From contig NZ_JACJSF010000002.1 of assembly GCF_014698035.1 (NCBI RefSeq), forward strand, positions 124,001 through 188,000: a stretch of 64,000 nucleotides of DNA, read 5' to 3'. The notes below the pieces were generated by a model. It worked only from the letters and a program-made list of their open reading frames with translations, made no database searches and had not been told where the DNA came from. Both the position numbers and the translations under genes were made by a program. Below are positions 44,509-54,749 of the stretch, one piece after another. How positions within the stretch are numbered: the first letter of the stretch is position 1; every line of letters starts with the position of its first letter. This DNA is from Desmonostoc muscorum FACHB-395 (GTDB taxonomy: Bacteria; Cyanobacteriota; Cyanobacteriia; Cyanobacteriales; Nostocaceae).

Positions 44509-44561
44509 AATTCATATTTTGGGGCTTCACCTATCTTTAAGATATATCTTGGCAAAATTTT

Positions 44562-44585
44562 AGGGGTGGTTATGTAACCACCCCT
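44562..44585 (-). terminator. Terminator of ndhD
   Basis: AGGGGTGGTTA and TAACCACCCCT form a perfect 11-bp stem with a 2-nt gap. On the minus strand it lies just past the ndhD stop and is followed by AAAATTTT. Confidence 0.75.
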
Positions 44586-44639
44586 TTATTGCCCTAATAA
44601 TTTAGAATTTACTTGCAGATCCCTTAATGGGAAGTTAAT

Positions 44640-46265
44640 TTACTCAGAAATGTTAATCGAACTTTCAACTTGAGAATTAGCCAATGTTGGCGCAGAGAAA
44701 ATCCGCGAGTACAGATTTGATGGTTGCTGATGAGCAACGACTGGTAGAACTTCACGAGCATGGGCGGCCAATTCTACTGCCTTCACATCATAAGTCTGCG
44801 TTGCCAATTTGGGATAAAACCCGATACCGATGATTGGCAGCAACAAACAAGCGGTAATAAATATTTCGCGGGGTTTGACATCAGATATTACAGCATCGAG
44901 GTGCAACTCTTCATTTTGCTCACCGTAGAACACTTGACGCAACATCGATAGTAAATAAATTGGTGTCAAAATCACGCCAACGGCTGACAGCAGCACGACT
45001 ACAACTTTGAAGCTAGAACTGTAAACATCACTGGTGGCGATACCGAGAAATACCATCAACTCACCCACAAAACCACTCATTCCGGGTAAGGCGAGAGAAG
45101 CCATTGAACCAATGGTAAACAGAGCGAAGGTTTTGGGCATTACCTTGGCCATACCACCCATTTTATCCATCATCAAGGTGTGGGTGCGATCGTAAGTTAC
45201 GCCAGACAGGAAGAACAAGCTAGCAGCAATCAAGCCGTGGGAAACCATCTGTAATACTGCACCACTGATACCCAGTTCTGTGTAGGAGGCAATCCCAATC
45301 AGCACAAATCCCATGTGGGCAATTGAAGAGTAAGCCAAGCGCCGTTTGAGATTGGTTTGAGCGAAGGCACAGCAAGCACCGTAGACAATGTTAACTACAC
45401 CCAAAATTGCCAGCACTGGGGCAAAAGTCACATGGGCATTGGGCAACATTTCCACATTGAAGCGGATGAGAGCATAACCACCCATTTTTAACAACACACC
45501 AGCCAAAATCATCGAACCGGGTGCTGATGCTTCACCGTGGGCATCAGGTAGCCAAGTGTGTAAAGGGAAAATCGGTAATTTTACACCGAAGGCAATTAAG
45601 AAACCTGCATAAACCAACAATTCCAAGGTTTTGGGGTATTCTTTCATTCCCAGAGTCGCCATATCGAAGGTGACGGTATCTCCAGAGAATGCCATTGCAA
45701 AACCGGCAATCAAGATAAATATTGATGCGGCGGCGGTGTAAAGAATGAATTTGGTAGCCGCATAACAGCGGTTTTGTCCTCCCCAAATGGAAATCAGCAG
45801 GTAAACCGGCACTAACTCGATTTCCCACATTAGGAAAAACAATAGTAAATCCTGGGCGACAAATACGCCAAGCTGGGCGCTGTACATCGCTAACATCAAA
45901 CCATAAAATAATCGCGGCTTGATGGTAACTTTCCAAGCCGCGAATATTGCGAGGGTATTTATTAAGCCTGTCAGAAGCAGTAAGGGCATCGATAAACCAT
46001 CAACCCCCACAGCCCAATGCAAACCTAACTGTGGTATCCAAGGATAGTTTTCTACAAATTGGAGTCTTGAACTCTGAAAGTCGTACTTATACCAAAAGGC
46101 ATAAATCATCAGTGCAAAGTCAGCGATCGCAACTCCCAAACCATACCACCGCACAGTTCTACCTTCTTTGTCTGGGATCAGGGGGATGGCTAAGGCAGCC
46201 ACCAAGGGTAAGAGGATTATGGCTGTTAGCCAGGGAAATTCAATAGCATTCATCACTTCTGACAA
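44640..46265 (-). CDS. ndhD: NAD(P)H-quinone oxidoreductase subunit 4
   Basis: This 541-residue membrane protein is a proton-pumping subunit of the cyanobacterial NDH-1 complex, which drives cyclic electron flow and respiration. About 14 hydrophobic helices are visible. Marks are [18 protein letters not shown], the Glu-containing [15 protein letters not shown], the Lys-rich proton path ([13 protein letters not shown]), [18 protein letters not shown] and a conserved GMSGFVGE block. Several ndhD paralogues occur in cyanobacteria; the type (NdhD1/2, respiratory, versus NdhD3/4, carbon uptake) cannot be set here with certainty, but the absence of ndhF3 or cupA neighbours favours NdhD1/2. The start could also be the ATG at 46253. 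Confidence 0.92.
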   Translation of the reverse strand: MSEVMNAIEFPWLTAIILLPLVAALAIPLIPDKEGRTVRWYGLGVAIADFALMIYAFWYKYDFQSSRLQFVENYPWIPQLGLHWAVGVDGLSMPLLLLTGLINTLAIFAAWKVTIKPRLFYGLMLAMYSAQLGVFVAQDLLLFFLMWEIELVPVYLLISIWGGQNRCYAATKFILYTAAASIFILIAGFAMAFSGDTVTFDMATLGMKEYPKTLELLVYAGFLIAFGVKLPIFPLHTWLPDAHGEASAPGSMILAGVLLKMGGYALIRFNVEMLPNAHVTFAPVLAILGVVNIVYGACCAFAQTNLKRRLAYSSIAHMGFVLIGIASYTELGISGAVLQMVSHGLIAASLFFLSGVTYDRTHTLMMDKMGGMAKVMPKTFALFTIGSMASLALPGMSGFVGELMVFLGIATSDVYSSSFKVVVVLLSAVGVILTPIYLLSMLRQVFYGEQNEELHLDAVISDVKPREIFITACLLLPIIGIGFYPKLATQTYDVKAVELAAHAREVLPVVAHQQPSNLYSRIFSAPTLANSQVESSINISE

Positions 46266-47014
46266 TCAATTTGGCTTCTTGCTTTTGATTTGATTATATT
46301 AAGGAATCTATACTTTTGTAAATATTCTTTAACTATAGAATATTAAATTTTTGGCATAGATAAGAATATATACTCATCGAATTTCAAATTATCAGGATAA
46401 ATAAGAATAAATACTTATCTGATTTTGCCGATTCCATTCTAGATGTAAAGTATTGCAACGTCAACTAAAGCCGCCGTTACAATACGGTTACATTTTCTAG
46501 TTAAGTTTAATTGTCGATTGACATAAAATATCGACGCAGCTACAGTGCCAAGTTGCAAAACCTGGGATTATAGCTGCGTCAATATGTTGATAAGTAGAAT
46601 TGTATAAACTATGTTACGTGGAAAAAGAGTAGCCCTAAGCAGTTGCAGATTGGTTTTCGAGGGGAAAATCTGGCTTTTAAATATAATTGCAACAATTTCG
46701 AGCAATTGTCATTCTAGATAAACCTTTAGAATGCGTTCACCATTTCGACAATTTTGTAAAGATACCCGATAGAGTTGATTTGTCCATGAGTTTTAGGGAT
46801 TCCCAACTGGCTAGTTTTTTTATGGTTCTTCCAGCGTCGGCTTTATTGTATGTTTGGAAAAGTTACAGTTTAGCTGAGATAGCGTACTAAATAACCATAA
46901 TTCTGCTTAATGATTAGGACTTACGCACACTCTACAAATTATTCTCTTCTCTGCGATAAATTCAGCTTTTTGGCAATTTTTGCGTAAGTCCTAAATCTTA
47001 AATTGCTGAGTCCG
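46266..47014. other. Gene-free region with promoter of ndhD and a repeat element
   Basis: It holds the upstream region of ndhD, a short ORF (46687-46890) judged spurious, and the TIR element at 46914-46994. Direct repeats TAAGAATA(T/A)ATAC at about 46360-46372 and 46401-46413 are visible. No other feature is recognised. Confidence 0.5.
46914..46994. mobile_element. Short MITE-like element with 14-bp perfect TIRs
   Basis: TTAGGACTTACGCA (46914-46927) is perfectly inverted at 46981-46994. At 81 bp it is a shorter relative of the element at 3729-3870, with a different interior. Confidence 0.75.
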
Positions 47015-47293
47015 TTATGAATACTGAATTTTTAATGCAATAATCCCAATTAATACAGCAAGACCTAACGCTCTACGGAAATAATTAACGCCTTGAAATA
47101 ATTCTAGCCACGCCCAAGTAAACAAAGAGCCATTTGCTACCACGTCTAAAACTGTATTGATTTTACCATTTGTAAAAATTAGAGCGAGTAAACTGGTTAC
47201 TATCCAAACAATCAGTGGTAGGTTTGGCATCTGAACTAAAACAATTTTGCCATCGCTATCACGAAAGGTTTTATCAATTAATGTATTTTCCAT
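47015..47293 (-). CDS. Small conserved membrane protein
   Basis: This 92-residue protein has a polar N-terminus (ENTLIDKTFRDSDGKIVLVQMPNLP) and two or three hydrophobic helices (about residues 26-42, 52-66 and 73-88). The final segment is WLELFQGVNYFRRALGLAVLIGIIALK. I recognise no family name, but the composition looks like a small cyanobacterial membrane protein. It ends 21 bp from the TIR element. Confidence 0.7.
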   Translation of the reverse strand: MENTLIDKTFRDSDGKIVLVQMPNLPLIVWIVTSLLALIFTNGKINTVLDVVANGSLFTWAWLELFQGVNYFRRALGLAVLIGIIALKIQYS

Positions 47294-47952
47294 TATTTAA
47301 AACTGCTACCTAGTTACAAATGATTAACTTACAGAAACTATTGGAAGGTCTATTGAGAATAGGATTACATTGAGTTGTAAATTCCTTAATGTTATTAAAT
47401 CATGTGGGGAAATATTTTTCCAAGCATCTAACTGCTGAGATTCTGACTATGCTAATAGACATAATCACATAACAATATATCTGTCGTAAGAATGAATGCA
47501 ATTTAGAGCAGTGAAGATTAGGGATGCTCACATCATGATTATTTGGAAGTAGGAGATGCCGCAGGCAAGGGTGACGATTAAACAGATTACTGAGTCGTTG
47601 AATTAGCGTGGTTACTAGCTCGTTGCTAGCGATCGCAAAATAAGATTAGTCGAAGATTTCGATCTCAGATAAAAACACAGAAATTGCAAAGTAGGAGCAA
47701 TGCATTAATCGCCCCTACTTATCTAGTTAATTGACATGATCGCTGAATTTATGCTAGCTATTACAGCACGGCTTTTTTAGGGCTTAAGATCGCGGCGATT
47801 TCCGTCCAGAATGATACAGTACAGTATTTAAGTTTTATGCTATCGCTCAACAAATAACATTCCGTGAAAGCTAGAAGTGATAGATTGCACGATCAGTTGG
47901 GCAATATTTAAGTAAGTGGTGTGACTATCCTTTAAGGTATTAGTAATTATTT
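47294..47952. other. Gene-free region upstream of the CHAT cluster
   Basis: An imperfect palindrome GTAGGAGCAATGC ... CGCCCCTAC (47691-47718) belongs to the 3656-3675 repeat family. The rest, about 230 bp before the CHAT gene, should hold its promoter. A CTTTTTTAG run is at 47773. Nothing else is recognised. Confidence 0.5.
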
Positions 47953-50505
47953 ATGGCTTTCCCAATCAAAGAACGTCGTTGGCTATATATTGGTCTGAGT
48001 ATTTTGAGCTTGTGTTTGGCAGTTACTATTACTCCTGTTAAAGCATCTGTGCAAGTATCAGCAAAATCTACTCTGAATACCCCAGCATCTACTAACCAGA
48101 TAGAACAGGGACGAAACCTCTACCGTTCAGGACACTTTGCAGAAGCCGTAATGATTTGGCAAACGGCAGCACAAGGCTACCATACTCAAGGCGATCGCCT
48201 TAACGAAGCTCTAAGCTTAAGTTACCTTTCACTGGCACAACAAGAACTTAACCAATGGAAAGCAGCCGAAGAGTCTATTGAGCAAAGCTTAAAACTCTTA
48301 CAAACCTCTATTCCCTCTGCTGATGCGATTCTCTGGGCACAGGCACTCAATACCAAAGCAAATTTGCAATTGCACAATGGCAAAGCCGAAACTGCTCTCG
48401 AAAGTTGGCAACAAGCTCAAAAATATTATGATCTAGCAGGCGATAAAATGGGCAGCTTGGGTAGTCAAATTAACCAGGCACAAGCTTTACAAAGTTTGGG
48501 ATTTTATCGTCGTTCTAAACAGCAGTTGGAGGAGCTAAATCAAAAGCTAGGAGCAATGCCAGATTCGGAAATTAAAGTTAGTGGGCTAAGATCGCTTGGT
48601 TTAGCTCTGTTGATGATTGGCGACTCTGGCAAGAGCCAACAGGTGTTAGAGCAAAGTTTAGCGATCGCTCGTAAAATTGAAACTACACCTCAGTTGAGTT
48701 CCATCCTACTAAGCTTAGGAAAAACCGCCGCAGACTTAAAAGATCCAAAGGCGGCATTAGATTACTTTGAACAAGCAGAACAGGTAGCGACAAATCCAGG
48801 CGATCGCTTACAGGCACGTTTAGGGCATTTTAAACTTTTCCTCGACTATGACAAGCCTGAATTGGCTACCCCACTCGCGCCTCAATTACTAAAACAACTC
48901 ACAGAGCTGCCCCCGAGTCATACCTCTCTCTACGCGGCTATTAATTTTGTTGCCTCACTGAATCGGCAGTCAAATTCTAGCCAAATCATACCGATGAAAG
49001 ACCTGGCGCAACTCATGGCAGTCACAGTCAAGTCTGCACAGCAGATCCAGGATGCTCAAGCAGAAGCTTATGCACTGCATCAGTGGGGAAAACTTTATCG
49101 TCGTACACAGCAGTTATCACAAGCGCAGGAGTTAACTCAGAAATCCCTCAACATTGCACGTCAACTCCAAGCTGAGGATATCATTGCTCAATCTGCATGG
49201 CAGGTGGGACAGTTGTATAAAGAACAGGGCGATCGCTCAGAAGCAATTACTGCTTATACTGAAGCAGTCAAAGCTTTAAAGTCAATCAGGGGAGATTTAG
49301 TTTCAGTCAACCCTGATGTTCAGTTCTCCTTCCGTGAAAGTGTGGAGCCTGTTTACCGAGAACTTGTAGGTTTACTCCTAGATCAGCAACCCAGTCAAGC
49401 AGAACTAATGGAAGCTCGTGACTTGATTGAGGCACTCCAAGTTGCAGAACTCGATAACTTTTTCCGGGAAGCTTGCTTAGATATATCTCAGCAGATTGAC
49501 CAAATTGACCCCAATGCAACCGTTGTTTATCCGATTATCTTGCCAGATCGCCTAGCGGTAATCCTTTCCAAAACCGGACAACCGTTGCGTTACTATGTCA
49601 CACAAAAATCTCAAGCCGACATCGAACAAACTCTAGAAAAATTATTAGTTGCCCTAAATCCTGTCTCCAACTCCAAAGAGCGCGATCGCTTGTCCCAAGA
49701 AATTTATAGTTGGTTAATTAGTCCTGCCGAAATGGATCAAGCTTTTAAAGATACCCAAACACTAGTATTTGTTTTGGATGGTCGATTACGTAATATTCCC
49801 ATATCAGCTTTGTATGACGGGAAGCAATATCTGATCGAAAAGTATGCTGTTGCCCTCTCACCGGGAATGCAATTGATGAGTGCGCGATCGCTCCAAGCAA
49901 ATCACATTAATGCGATCGTCGGCGGTATCAGCCAATCTCGTAATGGCTTCAGTGCTTTGCCTGCTGTAGAATTGGAAGTTAAGCAAATCTCGAAGGCAGT
50001 CCGATCTTCGATGTTGCTCAACCAACAATTCACTAGTCAAGCTCTTGCCAGTCGCGTCAAATCTAGTAGTGCCGATATTGTCCATCTGGCAACCCACGGA
50101 CAGTTTAGCTCCCGCCTTGAAGATACCTTCCTACTGACTTGGGATGGAGAAGTCAACGTTAAGGAATTGTCAGAACTTCTCAAAAATCGGGGTGGTGAAT
50201 CATCAAAAGCAATTGAGTTGTTAGTCCTGAGTGCCTGCGATACAGCAGCAGGTGACGATCGCGCCGTTCTTGGACTAGCAGGCTTGGCTGTAAAATCTGG
50301 TGCCCGCTCAACCATTGCCACTCTCTGGCCCGTCAAAGATAAAGCAGCCGAGATGCTGATGACGCGCTTCTATGAGCAATTGCGACAGCCCAAAATTACC
50401 AAAGCCGAAGCACTGCGACAAGCCCAAATCAACTTAATCCGTCAAACTGATTTCCGCGATCCTTTCTTTTGGTCTGCCTTTGTTTTGGTTGGTAACTGGC
50501 TGTAA
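47953..50505 (+). CDS. Exported TPR-CHAT domain protease-like protein
   Basis: This 850-residue protein begins with a signal peptide (KERRWLYIGLSILSLCLAVTITPVKA), so the rest is probably periplasmic. Residues 50-500 are TPR-like helical repeats (for example ALSLSYLSLAQQELNQWKAAEESIEQSLKLL, marked by the A, L and Y positions). The C-terminal CHAT domain (caspase-like HetF associated with TPR) has HLATHGQF with catalytic His715 and LSACDTAAGD with catalytic Cys762. CHAT proteins are caspase-type cysteine proteases (separase/caspase clan); HetF, required for heterocyst formation, is a relative. It is the first gene of a four-gene cluster with DUF928, CHASE2 kinase and a REC-kinase. Confidence 0.9.
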   Translation: MAFPIKERRWLYIGLSILSLCLAVTITPVKASVQVSAKSTLNTPASTNQIEQGRNLYRSGHFAEAVMIWQTAAQGYHTQGDRLNEALSLSYLSLAQQELNQWKAAEESIEQSLKLLQTSIPSADAILWAQALNTKANLQLHNGKAETALESWQQAQKYYDLAGDKMGSLGSQINQAQALQSLGFYRRSKQQLEELNQKLGAMPDSEIKVSGLRSLGLALLMIGDSGKSQQVLEQSLAIARKIETTPQLSSILLSLGKTAADLKDPKAALDYFEQAEQVATNPGDRLQARLGHFKLFLDYDKPELATPLAPQLLKQLTELPPSHTSLYAAINFVASLNRQSNSSQIIPMKDLAQLMAVTVKSAQQIQDAQAEAYALHQWGKLYRRTQQLSQAQELTQKSLNIARQLQAEDIIAQSAWQVGQLYKEQGDRSEAITAYTEAVKALKSIRGDLVSVNPDVQFSFRESVEPVYRELVGLLLDQQPSQAELMEARDLIEALQVAELDNFFREACLDISQQIDQIDPNATVVYPIILPDRLAVILSKTGQPLRYYVTQKSQADIEQTLEKLLVALNPVSNSKERDRLSQEIYSWLISPAEMDQAFKDTQTLVFVLDGRLRNIPISALYDGKQYLIEKYAVALSPGMQLMSARSLQANHINAIVGGISQSRNGFSALPAVELEVKQISKAVRSSMLLNQQFTSQALASRVKSSSADIVHLATHGQFSSRLEDTFLLTWDGEVNVKELSELLKNRGGESSKAIELLVLSACDTAAGDDRAVLGLAGLAVKSGARSTIATLWPVKDKAAEMLMTRFYEQLRQPKITKAEALRQAQINLIRQTDFRDPFFWSAFVLVGNWL

Positions 50506-50575
50506 AGAAGGTAGCAGGAAAAAGATTTAGTGAGGGATTTAAACCGCAAGCTTCGCTCTACTTTCTGCATCTCTT

Positions 50576-50607
50576 TTTTACTAAGTAAAGTTACTTAGTA
50601 AAATTTT
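50576..50607 (+). terminator. Hairpin after the CHAT gene
   Basis: TTTTACTAAGTAA (50576-50588) and TTACTTAGTAAAA (50591-50603) form a perfect 13-bp stem with a 2-nt gap, followed by TTTTAG. It lies between the CHAT and DUF928 genes and may partly end transcription. Confidence 0.65.
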
Positions 50608-50768
50608 AGTAATTTGTACAAACTTTTACGGTATAAAAGTCAGGTTTCGTTTATATTTTTAGTAGGTATTGAAGCCTTTGACTCTCAGCCAAAAAGATTT
50701 ATCCAGCTTTTTCCCACAATCAGAATCAATGTATTTAGTATTAATTTTCTCAAATGAGGTGCTACATC

Positions 50769-51821
50769 ATGAAACGTCGATATTTAGCTAGTACATTAAG
50801 CGTCATCGCTCTATTCACCAGTACTACATTGAATAGTGCCAATGCTGTTACATTTACCCCACCAATCAACAATGGCGCTCCCAACCAAGCAACCGGAGGA
50901 GCTTCCCGTGGTAATTTCTTTATCCCTGCTTCTAGCAAAAGCGCTCCCAGCCAAGCAACTGGAGGAGCTTCCCGTGGTAGTCTTTTTACACCCAGTGCCG
51001 GCAAAAGCGCTCCTAGACAAGCAACTGGAGGAGCTTCCCGTGGTAGTCTTTTTACACCCAGTGTCGGCAAAAGCGCTCCCAGACAAGCAACTGGAGGAGC
51101 TTCCAGAGGCGACCTCTTTACACCTAACGCTGGTAAAGGCGCTCCCAGGCAAGCAACCGGAGGAGCTTCTAGAGGCGAACTCTTTACACCTAGCGCAGAG
51201 AAAAACGCTCCTCAACAGGCAAGTGGAGGAGCTTCTCGGGTTGGTACTTACTACTTAAATCCTTCAACTGTAGGTGCAGCAGGCCCAGCGGCCCTAATTG
51301 CACTCCTACCCGAAAGCTTCTATGGCACAACAGTGTCTGAACGTCCCACAATTCTGGTATATCTTCCTGCTTCTAATGCAGAAGAAGCCGTGTTCAGCCT
51401 CAAGGATGAAGCTGGCAATACACAGTATCAAATGACCATTCCTGTTGCTCTCAAAGCTGGAGTAGTTGCTGTCAAATTACCAGCCGAAGCACCCGCTTTA
51501 GCAGTTGGAAAAAACTACCATTGGTTTCTAGCTGTCAAACTTGATGGACAGCTCGGCCCAAATACGCCTTATGTCGATGGTTGGATTCAACGCATCCAGC
51601 CGAATGCTGAACTGACAACAGCAATGGAGCAAAAAGATGCTCTGAAGCGAGCGGCGGCTTTTGGTAAACATGGCGTTTGGTATGACTGCGTAAAAACACT
51701 TGCAGCCCTACATAGCACTCAACCTAGCAATGTAACTCTTAACAAGCAATGGGAAGAACTACTCTCCTCAGTTAGCTTGAAGGAGATTGTCACAGCTCCG
51801 TTATTAGTATCTACGAAGTAA
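50769..51821 (+). CDS. Exported DUF928 protein with an N-terminal tandem repeat
   Basis: The start is set at the ATG at 50769 (350 residues), 9 bases after GAGGTG. A signal peptide (KRRYLASTLSVIALFTSTTLNSANA) is followed by five 22-residue repeats and a partial sixth (bases 50877-51242) with the core QATGGASRG and a spacer such as SLFTPSAGKSAPR. The remaining ~230 residues are a DUF928 domain: GPAALIALLPESFYGTT, RPTILVYLP, and the C-terminal helix GKHGVWYDCVKTLAALH. The 22-residue unit looks like a duplicated version of the Gly/Arg motif that DUF928 proteins carry once. DUF928 proteins of unknown function often neighbour CHAT and CHASE2 genes. Confidence 0.88.
   Translation: MKRRYLASTLSVIALFTSTTLNSANAVTFTPPINNGAPNQATGGASRGNFFIPASSKSAPSQATGGASRGSLFTPSAGKSAPRQATGGASRGSLFTPSVGKSAPRQATGGASRGDLFTPNAGKGAPRQATGGASRGELFTPSAEKNAPQQASGGASRVGTYYLNPSTVGAAGPAALIALLPESFYGTTVSERPTILVYLPASNAEEAVFSLKDEAGNTQYQMTIPVALKAGVVAVKLPAEAPALAVGKNYHWFLAVKLDGQLGPNTPYVDGWIQRIQPNAELTTAMEQKDALKRAAAFGKHGVWYDCVKTLAALHSTQPSNVTLNKQWEELLSSVSLKEIVTAPLLVSTK
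50877..51242 (+). repeat. Coding tandem repeat, 66-bp units
   Basis: Five complete 66-bp units start at 50877, 50943, 51009, 51075 and 51141, with a partial unit from 51207. Each carries GGAGGAGCTTC. The high DNA identity indicates recent expansion. Confidence 0.92.
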
Positions 51822-51896
51822 TTTTAGGCATGGGGCATCGGTTATTTTCACCCTGCTCCTTGCTCCCTACTCACTACTCCCTAATCCCCAGTCCCC

Positions 51897-54749
51897 ATGT
51901 GGCGTAGATTCCAAACCTTTATCCAACATACTCGTAGTGTTTTGATTATTACTCCCACTGTTGCCCTGACTGTCATTGTCGGGCAATCGTTGGGATTTTT
52001 CAATTTGCCTGAATGGAAAATTCGTGATGAATGGGTTCGTCAGCGATGCCAACGGCCGGCTACGCCAACGCAAGAGACGATAGCGGATGAGATTGTGGTT
52101 GTCACAATCGATGAACGCGATATTCAATCGGTGCGTAAATGGCCAATTCCAGATTGGGCATTAGCAAAATTACTAGAAAAAATTCGGGCGCAGCAACCCA
52201 GAGCCATCGGACTGGATCTCTATCGAGATTTACCAGAGGGAAGCGGACATGAAGAACTTGTAAAAATCTTTCGTAGCACTCCTAATTTAATCGGTGTTGA
52301 GAAAATCACCGGGGAGCGCGTCAATCCAGCACCAGAGTTGAAAAAACTTAATCAAGTAGGGTTAGCAGATTTAGTGTTGGATGGCGATCGCTTTGTCCGT
52401 CGCGCCCTCCTGACGGCAGTTGATGCCAAAGAGCAAAACACGCTTAAAGCTGGGCTAGCAACTCTTGTAGCCCTCAAGTACCTAGAAGCTGACAAAATTA
52501 CCTTAGAAAGCATTGACCCCAAGCAGCAAAAGTTTCAGTTGGGTAAAGCAATTTACCTACCACTAGACAATCAAGAAGCAGGCTACTCCGATGCTGATTT
52601 AGGCGGCTATCAAATTCTGCTCAATTGGCATGGTTCAGAAGCGGCATTTCGGACAGTTGCCATGCGCGATGTCTTAGCAGGGAGAATTCCAGCCAACCTA
52701 ATGCGCGATCGTATGGTGTTTATTGGATCAGCCGCCGCTAGTACCAATGACTTCTTCAACACACCCTTCAGTTCCTCCTGGGTCTCTGCCCAAAAAACGA
52801 TGCCTGGGGTTGTTGTCCATGCCAATATTGCCCATCAACTGGTGCAAGGGGCAAAAACAGGGAAGACAAACCTGTACGGCTTTTCTGGCGGTGCTGTGTC
52901 GCTCTGGATTATTTTTTGGTCTGCGATCGGCTCTAGTGGTAGTTGGTTCTTATCCAGTCGCAGGATGCGGATTCCTGGTGGCAAAATTCTCTGGGCAACT
53001 ATAGGCATCTGTGGACTGTTTGTGGGGGGTGGCTATGGGATGTTTTTACATGGCATTCTGATTCCAGTTACACCTGCTTTAGCCGCATTCATAAGCAGTG
53101 TAATTGCAACAACAAATGCCTATAAACAGAGGCGTTTAGAAGAAGCAAATCAGCAACTAGAAATTGCCAATGCTCAACTATTAGATTATTCCAAAACTCT
53201 GGAGTTCAAAGTTGAAGAGCGAACTCATGAACTGCTTGAGGCCAAGCAAGCTGCTGATGCTGCTAACGAAGCAAAGAGCGAGTTTTTGGCAAATATGAGC
53301 CACGAACTACGCACACCGCTTAATGGCATCCTTGGTTTTGCTCAGGTGCTAGAAGTATCGCCAAACATGACAGAGAAAAATCTGGAAGGTGTCAGCATTA
53401 TCTATCAATGTGGGACACACCTGCTGATGCTAATCAATGATATTCTCGACCTTTCAAAAATTGAAGCTCGTAAATTAGAATTGGTTACGACTAATGTACA
53501 TCTGCACACTTTTTTACATGGTGTCACCGAGATTTGCAGTATCCGAGCAAAGCAGAAAGGGATTTCATTTAATATTTTAATCAGCGATCGCCTACCAGTT
53601 GCCATTGAAGTGGATGAAAAGCGACTAAGGCAAGTTTTGATCAACTTACTAGGTAATGCTATCAAATTCACAGACACCGGTAGCGTCACCTTCAAAGTAG
53701 ATGTCATGAGTCATTCGTCATTGGTCATTGATCACGAGTTGAAACCAATGACAAATGACAATGGACAAATGACACATCAGAAGATTCGCTTCCAGATTGA
53801 AGATACAGGTATTGGGATGTCACCAGACCAATTAGAGAAAATCTTTTTGGCTTTTGAGCAAGTAGGTGAAGCAGGGCGGAAATCTGAAGGTACTGGCTTG
53901 GGATTAGCAATCAGTCAAAGAATTGCGGCATTGATGGGCAGCCAAATTCAAGTACAGAGTCATCTGGGTGAAGGTAGTCTCTTTTGGCTAGATTTAATCG
54001 TACCAGTACCAGTTTCCCATGACTGGCAAATAGAAGCGATATCTACGACGAGCGTAGCAGCAGCTCTAACCCATCAAAAAATCACTGGGATTAGGGGTAC
54101 TGCACCTCAAATTCTCATTGTCGATGATGATACTAACCACTGTTCTATGTTGATCAGTTTGCTCCAAGAAATTGGCTGTCGAACCTTGGAAGCAAGTGAT
54201 GGCAAATATGCACTACAGATGGTAACTGAACATCACCCAGATGTGATTCTCCTTGATTTAGCTATGCCTAACATGGATGGCTTTGAGCTAATGGTTCATT
54301 TACAAGAAAATCCACAAACTCGTTTTATTCCAATTATTGTCTCTAGTGCCAGTGTCTTCGAGGAAAATCGGCAACGAAGTTTTCAGGCAGGGGCCACAGC
54401 ATTCTTGCCGAAACCTCTGCAAATTGATGAACTATTTAATGCACTGAAATCGCTGCTAAAAGTGGAGTGGATTTACGATCAATCCATACCTCAAAAGTCA
54501 TTTTACCAGTCTGAGCAGAAAGCTGATGCTGAATTGGTTCTGCCATCACCAGATGTTTTGCAACAACTTTATCATCTGGCAATGATGGGAGATATTCCAG
54601 CAATTGAGGAAATCATAAAAGAGTTAACTAAGCAAGATAGTCAGCTAACTCCTTTCGTACATGAGTTGAGCAAATTTACTGCCAACTTCCAAACCGGAAA
54701 AATCCGTAAATTCCTTAAATCTTTTGTAACCACTGAGTCACGTCAATGA
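51897..54749 (+). CDS. CHASE2 hybrid histidine kinase
   Basis: This 950-residue sensor has an N-terminal membrane segment, an extracytoplasmic CHASE2 domain (about residues 30-320: [13 protein letters not shown] ... [12 protein letters not shown] ... [10 protein letters not shown]), and three membrane helices (about 322-415). A coiled-coil leads to HisKA with phospho-acceptor His469 in [14 protein letters not shown] HATPase domain ([30 protein letters not shown]) and a receiver domain with Asp787 ([11 protein letters not shown]) follow. A repeat-derived insert (bases about 53710-53773) lies in frame in the HATPase domain, and another repeat-like stretch at 52044-52080 is in the CHASE2 domain. 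It overlaps the next gene by 4 bases. Confidence 0.92.
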   Translation: MWRRFQTFIQHTRSVLIITPTVALTVIVGQSLGFFNLPEWKIRDEWVRQRCQRPATPTQETIADEIVVVTIDERDIQSVRKWPIPDWALAKLLEKIRAQQPRAIGLDLYRDLPEGSGHEELVKIFRSTPNLIGVEKITGERVNPAPELKKLNQVGLADLVLDGDRFVRRALLTAVDAKEQNTLKAGLATLVALKYLEADKITLESIDPKQQKFQLGKAIYLPLDNQEAGYSDADLGGYQILLNWHGSEAAFRTVAMRDVLAGRIPANLMRDRMVFIGSAAASTNDFFNTPFSSSWVSAQKTMPGVVVHANIAHQLVQGAKTGKTNLYGFSGGAVSLWIIFWSAIGSSGSWFLSSRRMRIPGGKILWATIGICGLFVGGGYGMFLHGILIPVTPALAAFISSVIATTNAYKQRRLEEANQQLEIANAQLLDYSKTLEFKVEERTHELLEAKQAADAANEAKSEFLANMSHELRTPLNGILGFAQVLEVSPNMTEKNLEGVSIIYQCGTHLLMLINDILDLSKIEARKLELVTTNVHLHTFLHGVTEICSIRAKQKGISFNILISDRLPVAIEVDEKRLRQVLINLLGNAIKFTDTGSVTFKVDVMSHSSLVIDHELKPMTNDNGQMTHQKIRFQIEDTGIGMSPDQLEKIFLAFEQVGEAGRKSEGTGLGLAISQRIAALMGSQIQVQSHLGEGSLFWLDLIVPVPVSHDWQIEAISTTSVAAALTHQKITGIRGTAPQILIVDDDTNHCSMLISLLQEIGCRTLEASDGKYALQMVTEHHPDVILLDLAMPNMDGFELMVHLQENPQTRFIPIIVSSASVFEENRQRSFQAGATAFLPKPLQIDELFNALKSLLKVEWIYDQSIPQKSFYQSEQKADAELVLPSPDVLQQLYHLAMMGDIPAIEEIIKELTKQDSQLTPFVHELSKFTANFQTGKIRKFLKSFVTTESRQ
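53710..53773. repeat. Heptamer repeat hairpin inside the CHASE2 kinase gene
   Basis: GTCATTCGTCATTGGTCATTG (53710-53730; 21 bases, key heptamers TCATTCG/TCATTGG) faces CAATGACAAATGACAATGG... (53746-53773). It is the intergenic heptamer family kept in frame inside a coding region, adding about 20 residues. Confidence 0.85.

Noticed and set aside
46687-46890. 67-codon plus-strand ORF between ndhD and the TIR element
   Set aside because: No recognisable motif, no ribosome site, AT-rich intergenic composition.
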